A DNA stretch of 14,808 bases from an uncultured Eubacteriales bacterium (GTDB lineage Bacteria > Bacillota_A > Clostridia > Oscillospirales > Oscillospiraceae): positions 1 to 14,808 of the forward strand of contig CATIYU010000072.1 in NCBI GenBank assembly GCA_949739085.1, in the 5' to 3' direction. Each line of letters opens with the position of its first letter. The first letter of the stretch is position 1. Both the position numbers and the translations under genes were made by a program. The notes under the pieces are model-generated. The model saw only the letters and a list, made by a program, of their open reading frames with translations, was not told where the DNA came from and did not search any database. Below, piece by piece: positions 8,131-14,470 of this stretch.

Positions 8131-9396
8131 ATGCAAAAAGCCGTCGTATTCGGCTGCGGAGAAACCGCTGTAACCAGCCGTAAAATGATTCACGAAAGAT
8201 TTGATGTTGCCGCCTACACCGACAACAATCCCGCGCTGTGGGGAACCGAGTTTGACGGCGTAGCCGTCATTCCGCCCGTTCAGATTCCGGAGGACGCCGG
8301 TATCGTCGTTGCCAGCGAATCGTACTATTCGGAGATTATAAACGGCCTACTTCAGAACAGGGCCGGTACACAGCAGATTTTTGCCGTGGTCAATCATGAG
8401 CTTCTCCAATACCGTGCGGAAAACAGGAAGACAGAGCAGCAGGAATTTACCTTTCCAAGCTACGAGCCCCTTCTGACGACGCTTGAGGTGGGCCTCTCGG
8501 GGCTTTGTAATTCCAAGTGCAGATACTGTAGATATCACAGCGAGTATAACACCGCTTACGCGTTTCCCCGGACGCTGATGGGTGAAGAAATTCTTGACCG
8601 GCTATGCGGGCAGATCGCGTCCATTCATTCTTTTACGAACCTGAACCTGGTTGGCTGCGGAGAGACCTTCACGCATCCACACTGGCCAGAATATGTTACC
8701 CGTATTTTGAAAGCGCGCCCGTCCTTTGAGAGATGCACGCTCTATACAAATGGAATGCTGCTGACAAAGGAAAACGCGGAGCGGCTGAAGGGGCTTTCCA
8801 TTCCCAACCTACAGCTGGTTCTCTCTATCGACGGGACCTCCCCCGAGGACTGCGAATACTGGCGGAAGGGAGAAAAATTTTCAACCATACGGGAGAATAT
8901 CCATAGGGCCTATGATATTCTGGGCCAGAACGCCTGCTTTACCATCAACAACTGCACAGTTCTGCCGCGAGACATTGACTTTGACAATCCGGCTGAGGTT
9001 GAGACATATAGAAAACACTGCGCCGATTGGTGCAGAAAAGAATTTCCGTTTACCCACTGCAGCAGCCAAATCGCGTCGCCGCTGGCGGAGGTTCCGGGGA
9101 CGCACGCGGTTGACGCCGCCATATACCCCGTCCTCGCCTCCTGCTCCAGTGTATTCCGCATTATTGCGGTATGGTCAAACGGCGATGTGATTGCCTGCCC
9201 CTGCGGCGCCGCTCTTGGGCAGCTGAAGGATTTTTGCGTTGGCAATATCGAAAAAGATCAATTGGAGCAGCTTTTTTATGAGAACCGCACATACCGCCGC
9301 CTGCGTACCGATTTATTAAACAGCAAAAAGCCAGATTTGTGCTGTTCCTGCGCCTTCCTGGGCGGCAGTTCGCTCAGATGCCTGCAAAAAACGTAA
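8131..9396 (+). CDS. Radical SAM/SPASM protein with N-terminal Rossmann-like domain
   Basis: The 421-residue protein is a radical SAM enzyme of unknown substrate. Residues 1-85 are a Rossmann-like domain (AVVFGCGET; TDNNPALWG at 30-38; VIPP), followed by a linker. The radical SAM core begins LEVGLSGLCNSKCRYCRYH, with the [4Fe-4S] cysteines 126, 130 and 133 in CxxxCxxC spacing. LVGCGETFTHPHW fits the SAM-binding GGE-like motif, and LVLSIDG follows. The C-terminal SPASM-like region has VWSNGDVIACPCGA, VGNIEKDQ and a final cysteine-rich KPDLCCSCAF, able to hold one or two auxiliary clusters. SPASM enzymes modify peptides or act as dehydrogenases or epimerases on small molecules. Its place in a glycan operon and the shared N-terminal domain suggest a sugar or lipid-linked substrate; this is inference. 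No small precursor-peptide gene is seen beside it. Confidence 0.88.
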   Translation: MQKAVVFGCGETAVTSRKMIHERFDVAAYTDNNPALWGTEFDGVAVIPPVQIPEDAGIVVASESYYSEIINGLLQNRAGTQQIFAVVNHELLQYRAENRKTEQQEFTFPSYEPLLTTLEVGLSGLCNSKCRYCRYHSEYNTAYAFPRTLMGEEILDRLCGQIASIHSFTNLNLVGCGETFTHPHWPEYVTRILKARPSFERCTLYTNGMLLTKENAERLKGLSIPNLQLVLSIDGTSPEDCEYWRKGEKFSTIRENIHRAYDILGQNACFTINNCTVLPRDIDFDNPAEVETYRKHCADWCRKEFPFTHCSSQIASPLAEVPGTHAVDAAIYPVLASCSSVFRIIAVWSNGDVIACPCGAALGQLKDFCVGNIEKDQLEQLFYENRTYRRLRTDLLNSKKPDLCCSCAFLGGSSLRCLQKT

Positions 9397-9400
9397 GACA

Positions 9401-9406
9401 AAGGAG
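9401..9406 (+). promoter_or_regulatory. Ribosome binding site for the dehydrogenase-acetyltransferase gene
   Basis: AAGGAG lies 9 bases before ATG 9416, just after the radical SAM stop codon, and supports that start. Confidence 0.75.
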
Positions 9407-9415
9407 TGTTGGACC

Positions 9416-10993
9416 ATGCGATACGCTTTAATCGGCTGCGGCCGGATCGCAAAAAACCACGTGGCCGCGGCTGTTAGCAACCGCCTGGACGCCGTTGGGC
9501 TGTGCGACGTCATCCCCGAAAACGCCCAGCGGTATCAGGACCAGTTGGACTGCCCCATCTATACAGACTACCGGCAGATGCTGGCTGCGGAACGGCCGGA
9601 TTTTGTCGCTATCGCAACTGAGAGCGGCAAGCACGCCGCCATTGCCCTGGACTGCATCCGGGCGGGCGTAAACGTGTTGATCGAAAAGCCGGTCGCCCTG
9701 TCCATGGCAGACGCGCAGGCTATCATTGACGCCGCCAGGACGGCCCATGTGACGGTTGGCGTATGCCATCAAAACCGGTTCAACAAGGCTGTGCAGAAGC
9801 TGCGCCGCGCCTTTGAAGAGGGCCGGTTTGGCCGCGTTTACAACATCTCCGCCGTCATCCGCTGGAACCGGGAGGAGGCGTACTACCGGCAGGCCGCCTG
9901 GCGGGGCACCTGGGAACAGGACGGCGGCTGCCTGATGAACCAGTGCATCCACAACATCGACCTTCTGCGCTGGTTTGGCGGGGAGGCGGCGTCCGTCTTT
10001 GGCGTGACAAATAATTTCTCCCACCCCTACATCCAGGGCGAGGATTTTGGCACTGCCATTGTCCGGTTTACCAGCGGCGCTGCCGGAACGTTGGAGGGCA
10101 CGGTAAATGTGTACCCCCGCAACCTGGAGGAGACGCTTACCGTATTCGGTGAGCGCGGAACGGTAAAGCTGGGCGGCCATTCCGTCAACACCATTTTAGA
10201 ATGGAGCTTTGCGGACGGAAAGGACAGCCTGGCGGATGTGCAGCGGGAATTTACGGAAAATCCGCCGGACATCTACGGGTTCGGGCACACGCCGCTGTAC
10301 GCCGATTTTGTGGCGGCTATCGCGGAAAAACGGCAGCCCTATGTGACCGCGGAGGACGGCAAAAACGCCCTGGAGATGGTGCTGGCCATCTACCGTTCCT
10401 CAAAAGAGCAGGCCGAAACGGCTCTGCCTCTGGAAAATTGCGGTTCCCTGGATTTTACCGGGCTGTTCGGCCCGGACGCAAAAAAACAGGCGGATCACTT
10501 CATCAGCAAGACAAGCAGCATTGAACCAAGCGCTGTGATCGGGCGCGGAACTAAAATCTGGCACTATTCCCATGTACAGGCGGGCGCTGTAATCGGAGAG
10601 AACTGCGTGCTGGGGCAGAATGTCAACATTGGGCCAGGCGTCACCATTGGGGACGGGTGTAAAATCCAGAACAATGTCTCCATATACACCGGCGTGACGC
10701 TGGAGGACCATGTCTTTTGCGGTCCCTCCTGTGTCTTCACCAACGATTTGACCCCCCGCGCCGAGTTCCCGAAGGGTGAGCAGCGCCGTATCCAGACCTT
10801 GGTAAAGCGCGGCGCTTCCATCGGCGCAAACGCTACCATTGTCTGCGGCGTCACCATTGGAGCCTATGCCCTGGTGGGCGCGGGAGCGGTGGTAACCCGC
10901 GATGTGCCGGACTACGCCCTGGTCACCGGCGTTCCGGCGCGGGTCGTTGGGCGCGTGGACCAGTACGGAAATATTTGCGAAAAAAACGGTTAG
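9416..10993 (+). CDS. Bifunctional UDP-GlcNAcA 3-dehydrogenase / N-acetyltransferase (WbpB-WbpD fusion)
   Basis: A 525-residue two-enzyme fusion. Residues 1 to about 335 are a Gfo/Idh/MocA oxidoreductase: ALIGCGRIAKNH (NAD binding), EKPVALS at 90-96, and NQCIHNIDLLRWFGG at 175-189 with the His/Asp of the active site. WbpB/WlbA proteins of this family oxidise C3 of UDP-GlcNAcA. After a linker (about 336-364), residues 365-518 are a left-handed beta-helix acetyltransferase with many hexapeptide turns. It contains VFCGPSCVFTNDLTPRA at 433-449, the signature seen in WbpD/WlbB enzymes that acetylate the 3-amino group. In Pseudomonas and Bordetella these are separate proteins and the aminotransferase acts between them; here that enzyme is encoded at 12032-13201. 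The order of domains and the matching pathway neighbours make the assignment strong, though activity is inferred. Confidence 0.88.
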   Translation: MRYALIGCGRIAKNHVAAAVSNRLDAVGLCDVIPENAQRYQDQLDCPIYTDYRQMLAAERPDFVAIATESGKHAAIALDCIRAGVNVLIEKPVALSMADAQAIIDAARTAHVTVGVCHQNRFNKAVQKLRRAFEEGRFGRVYNISAVIRWNREEAYYRQAAWRGTWEQDGGCLMNQCIHNIDLLRWFGGEAASVFGVTNNFSHPYIQGEDFGTAIVRFTSGAAGTLEGTVNVYPRNLEETLTVFGERGTVKLGGHSVNTILEWSFADGKDSLADVQREFTENPPDIYGFGHTPLYADFVAAIAEKRQPYVTAEDGKNALEMVLAIYRSSKEQAETALPLENCGSLDFTGLFGPDAKKQADHFISKTSSIEPSAVIGRGTKIWHYSHVQAGAVIGENCVLGQNVNIGPGVTIGDGCKIQNNVSIYTGVTLEDHVFCGPSCVFTNDLTPRAEFPKGEQRRIQTLVKRGASIGANATIVCGVTIGAYALVGAGAVVTRDVPDYALVTGVPARVVGRVDQYGNICEKNG

Positions 10994-10997
10994 GAGG
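10992..10997 (+). promoter_or_regulatory. Strong ribosome binding site serving an orphan start at 11003
   Basis: AGGAGG overlaps the TAG stop of the fusion gene and sits 5 bases before ATG 11003. It is one of the best ribosome sites in the window, yet the frame it opens gives only 48 codons. The following acetyltransferase start at 11154 has no comparable site. Confidence 0.7.
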
Positions 10998-11002
10998 CGC
11001 GT

Positions 11003-11149
11003 ATGTATACCAGCCGTTGCTGTATAAAATTATATAACGGAGTGACTACCCCCCCCCGCACATTTGTTCGCGTAACTTCAAGGCTGTTTTTGCCAGCTCC
11101 TTTGGCCGGATTCCGTGCAGGTCTCCCCGAGAGGCGCTGTACCATATAG
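11003..11149 (+). other. Short leader-like reading frame (48 codons) crossing a C9 tract
   Basis: This frame starts at ATG 11003 behind a strong ribosome site, crosses nine Cs at 11049-11057 and stops at TAG 11147. The product (start MYTSRCCIKLYNGV) resembles no family I know. With one extra C the same start would read a different frame that ends at TGA 11155-11157, overlapping the acetyltransferase ATG as ATGA, like other junctions in this operon. With one C fewer it would stop at 11073. It may be a coupling leader, a relic of a displaced gene start, or part of an inserted intergenic repeat. The 160-base gap is the largest inside the operon. Confidence 0.35.
11049..11057 (+). repeat. Homopolymeric C9 tract
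   Basis: Nine consecutive Cs between the fusion gene and the acetyltransferase gene. This length is prone to slipped-strand mispairing and also to sequencing error. It lies within the short leader frame. Confidence 0.9.
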
Positions 11150-11153
11150 CTGT

Positions 11154-12032
11154 ATGAAAATTCATTGCGGCTATATTCGGGAGCGCCTGCGCGGACGCGG
11201 CCTTGTTCTATATGGCATGGGCGATGTTGCCGCGGAGTGTCTGGAATCGCTGGAGCGCTCCAATATTCCTGTTGCGGCGTACACGACCAGCGGCACCAGA
11301 GAGGACTATATTGATTCCGCCGGGAGAAGGGTGCTCGCGCCGGAGCATCTCTCGCCCCAGGAGCACTATATCCTAATTGCCGTTTCAAGAGGGCCGTTTA
11401 TGGATGAAATTGTCCCTATCGTCAGGGAGAAGGGATTCCGTCTAACGGAGGACTATACCATCCCCTGGGGCCCGGACGAACCCCCGGCGGACTATTTCTA
11501 CAACGGGATTCCAGTGGGAAAGTTCAGCTTCCTATGTCCATCATTCAGCCAATTAATCCGGCCAGATTACTCCGAGATTGTTCGCATTGGGCGGTATTGC
11601 TCTATTAATGAACACGCCTATATAGCTGGAAACCACCCCCAGCTTATCAGTACGAACAGCGGCCTCTACAGCTTGCTGTTAAGCGGCTTATACAATGACG
11701 CGGATGATGTAAAAAAGAGAGGCGTAACCATTGGGAACGACGTATGGATTGGCGCGAACGCCGTTATTAATTCCTCAAGGGTAAAATATATCGGTGATGG
11801 CGCTATTATCGGGTCGGGGGCCGTGGTGACCCACGATGTGCCTCCCTATGCAGTCATGGGGGGCGTTCCCGCCAGAATCATCAAATACCGCTTCGCGCCC
11901 GAGCAAATTGATATCCTTCTGCGTGTGCGGTGGTGGGACCAGTCTGACGAATGGCTCTACCAGCACCAGGAACTTTTGCTGGACATAGAGAAGTTTTTTG
12001 CCTACTTTGGAAGCAAGGGCGGGGTGGATTGA
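11154..12032 (+). CDS. XAT/CatB-type O-acetyltransferase with N-terminal Rossmann-like domain
   Basis: Predicted acetyltransferase of 292 residues that probably decorates the glycan or a sugar precursor. Residues about 14-105 resemble a Rossmann-like domain (LVLYGMGDVAAECLESL, VAAYTTS, VLAPEHLSP, YILIAVS), but the DNN-WG motif of the sister domains is lost. From about residue 120 it is a left-handed beta-helix enzyme of the xenobiotic/CatB acetyltransferase group: IGRYCSINEHAYIAGNHP with the probable catalytic His161, then VTIGNDVWIGANAVI, IGDGAIIGSGAVVTHDV, YAVMGGVPARIIKYRF and the typical RWWDQSDEW tail. I chose ATG 11154, where the domain begins; GTG 11115 would add 13 residues without homology. 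No good ribosome site precedes ATG 11154, so expression may depend on translation of the leader frame upstream. Acetyl versus other acyl transfer cannot be decided. Confidence 0.85.
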   Translation: MKIHCGYIRERLRGRGLVLYGMGDVAAECLESLERSNIPVAAYTTSGTREDYIDSAGRRVLAPEHLSPQEHYILIAVSRGPFMDEIVPIVREKGFRLTEDYTIPWGPDEPPADYFYNGIPVGKFSFLCPSFSQLIRPDYSEIVRIGRYCSINEHAYIAGNHPQLISTNSGLYSLLLSGLYNDADDVKKRGVTIGNDVWIGANAVINSSRVKYIGDGAIIGSGAVVTHDVPPYAVMGGVPARIIKYRFAPEQIDILLRVRWWDQSDEWLYQHQELLLDIEKFFAYFGSKGGVD

Positions 12033-13201
12033 TGAAATACAGACTTCCACGGGAGGGAAATCAATTGGAATTTCGTGATTTAAAAACCCAGTACCAGCGG
12101 CTCAAGCCGGAGATAGACGCAGCGATTGAGCAGGCCCTCTCCTCTGCCCGCTTTATCCAGGGACAGCAGGTTGGCGAGCTGGAGGAGCAGCTAGCCGCCT
12201 ACGTTGGCGTCAAGCACTGCGTCAGCTGCGCCAACGGCACGGACGCGCTGACGCTGGCCCTGATGGCGCACGATGTGGGGCCGGGCGACGCGGTGTTTGT
12301 GCCGGACTTCACCTACATTGCGACGGCAGGCTGCGCCTCCATTTTAGGGGCTACGCCGGTGTTTGTGGACATTGACTTACAAACCTTCAATATGGACCCC
12401 ACAGCCCTGGAGGAGGCGGTTCAGAAGACGGTCCGGGATGGGGCGCTGAAGCCCCGGGCCGTTATTCCGGTGGACCTCTTCGGCCTGCCAGCCAATTACG
12501 CGGAGCTCCTCCCGATTGCCCAGAAGCACCATCTGCTGGTCCTGGAGGATGGCGCTCAGGGATTCGGCGGGTCTATCAACGGGAAGCGCGCCTGTTCCTT
12601 CGGAGACATTGCCGCCACCTCCTTTTTCCCCGCCAAGCCCCTGGGCTGCTATGGCGACGGCGGCGCTGTCTTTACCAACGACGAAAAAACCGCCCAGCGG
12701 CTCTACTCCCTCAAGCGCCAGGGAGCCAGCCCTGCCGACAAGTACGACCACCACGAAACCGGCGTCAATTCGCGCCTGGATACACTCCAGGCGGCGGTTC
12801 TGCAAGTTAAACTGCAAGCGTTTGCCGCCTCTGAGCTGGAGGCGGTCAATCAGGTTGCGGAGCAATACACGAAGTGTCTGGCCTCCTGCGGCGGCATTGT
12901 CACTCCAGCCGTACCGGACGGTTTTGTGTCCTCATGGGCGCAATACACGGTCCTTCTGCCGGACAGCGGGAAACGGGCCGAGGTTCAGCGGCAGCTGCGG
13001 GAGCGGGGCATCCCCACCATGATTTACTACCCCAAGGGGCTCCATCAACAGCCCGTATACCGCGCTATGGCCGCCTCGGATGAGAGATTTCCCCATACGA
13101 TGGAGGCCGTTAGCCGCGTCCTCTCGCTGCCCATGCATCCCTATATGACAGCGGATTGTGTGCGGCAGGCAGCGGAGGCCCTACTTCGCTGTATGGATTA
13201 G
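12032..13201 (+). CDS. wbpE: DegT/DnrJ/EryC1 sugar aminotransferase (WbpE-like)
   Basis: PLP-dependent nucleotide-sugar aminotransferase; in this context it probably transfers an amino group from glutamate to C3 of UDP-3-keto-GlcNAcA, between the two activities of the fusion protein. Family landmarks (from ATG 12032) are EFRDLKTQYQRLKPEI, SCANGTDALTLAL near 65-77, PDFTYIATAGC, VDLFGLPANY, LEDGAQGFGG at 171-180 with the PLP-binding Asp173, and SFFPAKPLGCYGDGGAVFTND with the Schiff-base Lys202. The C-terminal YYPKGLHQQPVY and LSLPMHPYM are also typical. ATG 12032 overlaps the upstream stop (TGATG). TTG 12065 behind GGGAGGG at 12051-12057 is a serious alternative: it gives the family-typical N-terminus and 378 residues, nearer the usual 360-380. 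It is the last gene of the operon. Confidence 0.9.
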   Translation: MKYRLPREGNQLEFRDLKTQYQRLKPEIDAAIEQALSSARFIQGQQVGELEEQLAAYVGVKHCVSCANGTDALTLALMAHDVGPGDAVFVPDFTYIATAGCASILGATPVFVDIDLQTFNMDPTALEEAVQKTVRDGALKPRAVIPVDLFGLPANYAELLPIAQKHHLLVLEDGAQGFGGSINGKRACSFGDIAATSFFPAKPLGCYGDGGAVFTNDEKTAQRLYSLKRQGASPADKYDHHETGVNSRLDTLQAAVLQVKLQAFAASELEAVNQVAEQYTKCLASCGGIVTPAVPDGFVSSWAQYTVLLPDSGKRAEVQRQLRERGIPTMIYYPKGLHQQPVYRAMAASDERFPHTMEAVSRVLSLPMHPYMTADCVRQAAEALLRCMD

Positions 13202-13226
13202 CCGCAAGCGCGGGAACGCGGCCCTG

Positions 13227-13254
13227 CCGGGGTGGAGGGCCCCCTTCTCCCCGG
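13227..13254 (+). terminator. GC-rich hairpin at operon end, possible terminator
   Basis: CCGGGG and GGAGGG pair with CCCTTC and CCCCGG around a small loop, with one T-T mismatch and one G-T pair. It lies 26 bases after the aminotransferase stop. There is no clear run of Ts after it (CCTCTTCCTG), so it may be a weak terminator or an mRNA 3'-end stabiliser. Confidence 0.45.
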
Positions 13255-13314
13255 CCTCTTCCTGCGCGTTATCTGTTCTATCGGCCGGTCTGCGGAAATT
13301 TTCAAAAAAAAGAG

Positions 13315-13343
13315 TTGACAAATGCCGGGTAATAGAATATAAT
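13315..13343 (+). promoter_or_regulatory. Consensus sigma-A promoter of tRNA-Val
   Basis: A perfect TTGACA (13315-13320), a 17-base spacer, and a perfect TATAAT (13338-13343). The tRNA begins 17 bases after the -10 box, so transcription probably starts near 13350 and leaves a short leader. Confidence 0.93.
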
Positions 13344-13359
13344 AGTTACAGTTTTACGG

Positions 13360-13436
13360 GGACGCTTAGCTCAGCTGGCTAGAGCACCTGCTTGACGTGC
13401 AGGGGGTCAGCGGTTCAAGTCCGTTAGCGTCCACCA
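13360..13436 (+). tRNA. tRNA-Val (anticodon GAC)
   Basis: A 77-base tRNA with encoded CCA. GGACGCT (13360-13366) pairs with AGCGTCC (13426-13432). The D stem is GCTC/GAGC. The anticodon stem CCTGC/GCAGG encloses loop TTGACGT with anticodon GAC at 13394-13396, which reads valine GUC codons. The T stem-loop contains TTCAAGT. It stands alone with its own promoter and terminator, and a recombinase gene points toward its 3' end, the usual layout when a tRNA serves as integration site. Confidence 0.96.
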
Positions 13437-13439
13437 CAT

Positions 13440-13480
13440 ACCCCCCAGAGCCGCAACGGTTCTAGGGGGTTATTGTTTTG
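13440..13480 (+). terminator. Rho-independent terminator after tRNA-Val
   Basis: ACCCCCCAGAGCCG and CGGTTCTAGGGGGT form a long stem with one C-A mismatch, one G-T pair and a 3-base loop, followed by a T-rich tail TTATTGTTTT. It begins 3 bases after the CCA end. Confidence 0.9.
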
Positions 13481-13500
13481 CGTTGGGATAGAGCTTGTGA

Positions 13501-13517
13501 GTTTATTGTAAGTTTAT
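13501..13517. repeat. Short direct repeat between tRNA and recombinase
   Basis: GTTTAT occurs twice, separated by TGTAA, overlapping the recombinase stop codon. It may be a chance AT-rich repeat; a recombinase arm-binding site is conceivable because of its position. Confidence 0.3.
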
Positions 13518-14323
13518 CTCTCGCCTATCCCCTGCTCTGTCAGGGCGGAAATCTTTCCCAGCTCCTCTTGCAGCTCCGGTAAATTCGCGTGAGTGTAGAT
13601 CTCCACGGTGGTACTATAGTTGGCGTGGCCAATAATTTCCCGCAACGCCTCCGGCTTTACCCCGGCCCGCACCGCTAGGCTGGCAAACGTTTGCCGGGTA
13701 CTGTGAGGCGTCTTCCCTGTTATGTTCAATTCCTCCAGCACAGTGGAAAAGTCCCACTTCCGGAAGTTGTTGGCGTTGCGGCTGCCTTGGTAACCGGAGA
13801 CCAGCAGTTCTCCGTCCGCCGCGCTGTAGAAATATTGCAGGTACGGCCTAGCCTCCGGCAGAACGGGCACAGCACGGTTCTTTCCCGCTTTCGTTTTGCT
13901 GCCGCCTACCAGATACCCGTCCTCCAGATAGATGTTCTCCACACGCAGGGTGAACAGTTCCCCAATCCGCAGGCCAGTGTATATCAACAGGAGGATCATC
14001 TTCACGGCCTCCCTGCTGTCGCTGGAGCGCAGGCAGGCGATGTCCTTGTCGCTGAAGATCTCCCGGACAGTTGGCTGGTCCTCGTAGATCCGAATGAACT
14101 GGACATAGTTGGTGGTGATGATGTCCTCCCGCACGGCCCACTTCGAGAGCTGTCCCGCCAGCTGTTTGACCTTCTGGGCAGAGCTGGCGGAGAGGCCGCT
14201 GTCCTCCATGGCGTTGATGATGCCCTGATAGTCTGCCGTCCAGATCTCCCGCATTTTCCGGGCCTTGACCGGCTCCATACGCTTCCAGGCCAGGCGGTAC
14301 ATCTCCTGCCCCTTGTCCGTCAT
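13514..14323 (-). CDS. Tyrosine recombinase/integrase, N-terminally damaged
   Basis: Site-specific recombinase of the phage/ICE integrase class; 269 codons from ATG 14323. The first about 90 residues are most of a core-binding SAM-like domain (YRLAWKRMEPVKARKMREIW; SSAQKVKQLAGQLSKWA). The catalytic domain keeps all expected residues: Arg in TGLRIGEL, Lys in SKTKAGKNR, His and Arg in HSTRQTF, His in IGHAN and the nucleophile Tyr in EIYTH. Typical integrases of conjugative elements are about 350-420 residues, so the arm-binding domain and first core helix are missing. The same frame runs on to an ATG at 14602, but that upstream part is a VirD4 fragment, not integrase. It points toward the tRNA-Val 3' end, the probable attachment site. 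DNA cleavage residues are intact, but whether a stable protein is made is doubtful. Confidence 0.8.
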   Translation of the reverse strand: MTDKGQEMYRLAWKRMEPVKARKMREIWTADYQGIINAMEDSGLSASSAQKVKQLAGQLSKWAVREDIITTNYVQFIRIYEDQPTVREIFSDKDIACLRSSDSREAVKMILLLIYTGLRIGELFTLRVENIYLEDGYLVGGSKTKAGKNRAVPVLPEARPYLQYFYSAADGELLVSGYQGSRNANNFRKWDFSTVLEELNITGKTPHSTRQTFASLAVRAGVKPEALREIIGHANYSTTVEIYTHANLPELQEELGKISALTEQGIGER

Positions 14324-14470
14324 AGCCGGGAATGCTCTACCCGCCAGCAGTTGTAGACCTGTTCCACGGTGTAGCCGTAGGATGCGCCCAGTTCCCGGCT
14401 CCAGAGCCACAAGGGCGTCGCTCTTCGTAAAGTAGAACCCAATACAATACTGTCCGCCCCGTACAGCGGC
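14324..14470 (-). pseudogene. Out-of-frame remnant of the recombinase N-terminal region
   Basis: Between the VirD4 fragment and ATG 14323 the continuous frame gives a sequence without recognisable homology. A second - strand frame instead reads ELGASYGYTVEQVYNCWRVE and then HSRL, ending at a TGA overlapping ATG 14323 (ATGA). That segment looks like the first helix of a core-binding domain and would run naturally into TDKGQEMYRLAWKRM if one base were restored. A further shift near 14415 may join FTKSDAL to WLWSRELG. So this is probably recombinase coding DNA carrying one or two frameshifts. Confidence 0.5.

Noticed and set aside
9428..10180. 250-codon - strand frame opposite the dehydrogenase-acetyltransferase gene
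   Set aside because: Antisense to the Gfo/Idh domain with its conserved motifs; no domain of its own.
11115..11153. GTG 11115 as start of the XAT acetyltransferase
   Set aside because: No ribosome site and no homology in the added 13 residues; ATG 11154 starts where the domain begins.
10990..11388. 132-codon - strand frame across the gap before the acetyltransferase
   Set aside because: Half of it is antisense to the acetyltransferase N-terminus and the rest crosses the C9 tract; no support as a gene, although the gap itself is reported as a finding.
13158..13382. 74-codon + strand frame running from the aminotransferase end into the tRNA
   Set aside because: It crosses the hairpin, the consensus promoter and the tRNA gene, has no ribosome site and no domain.
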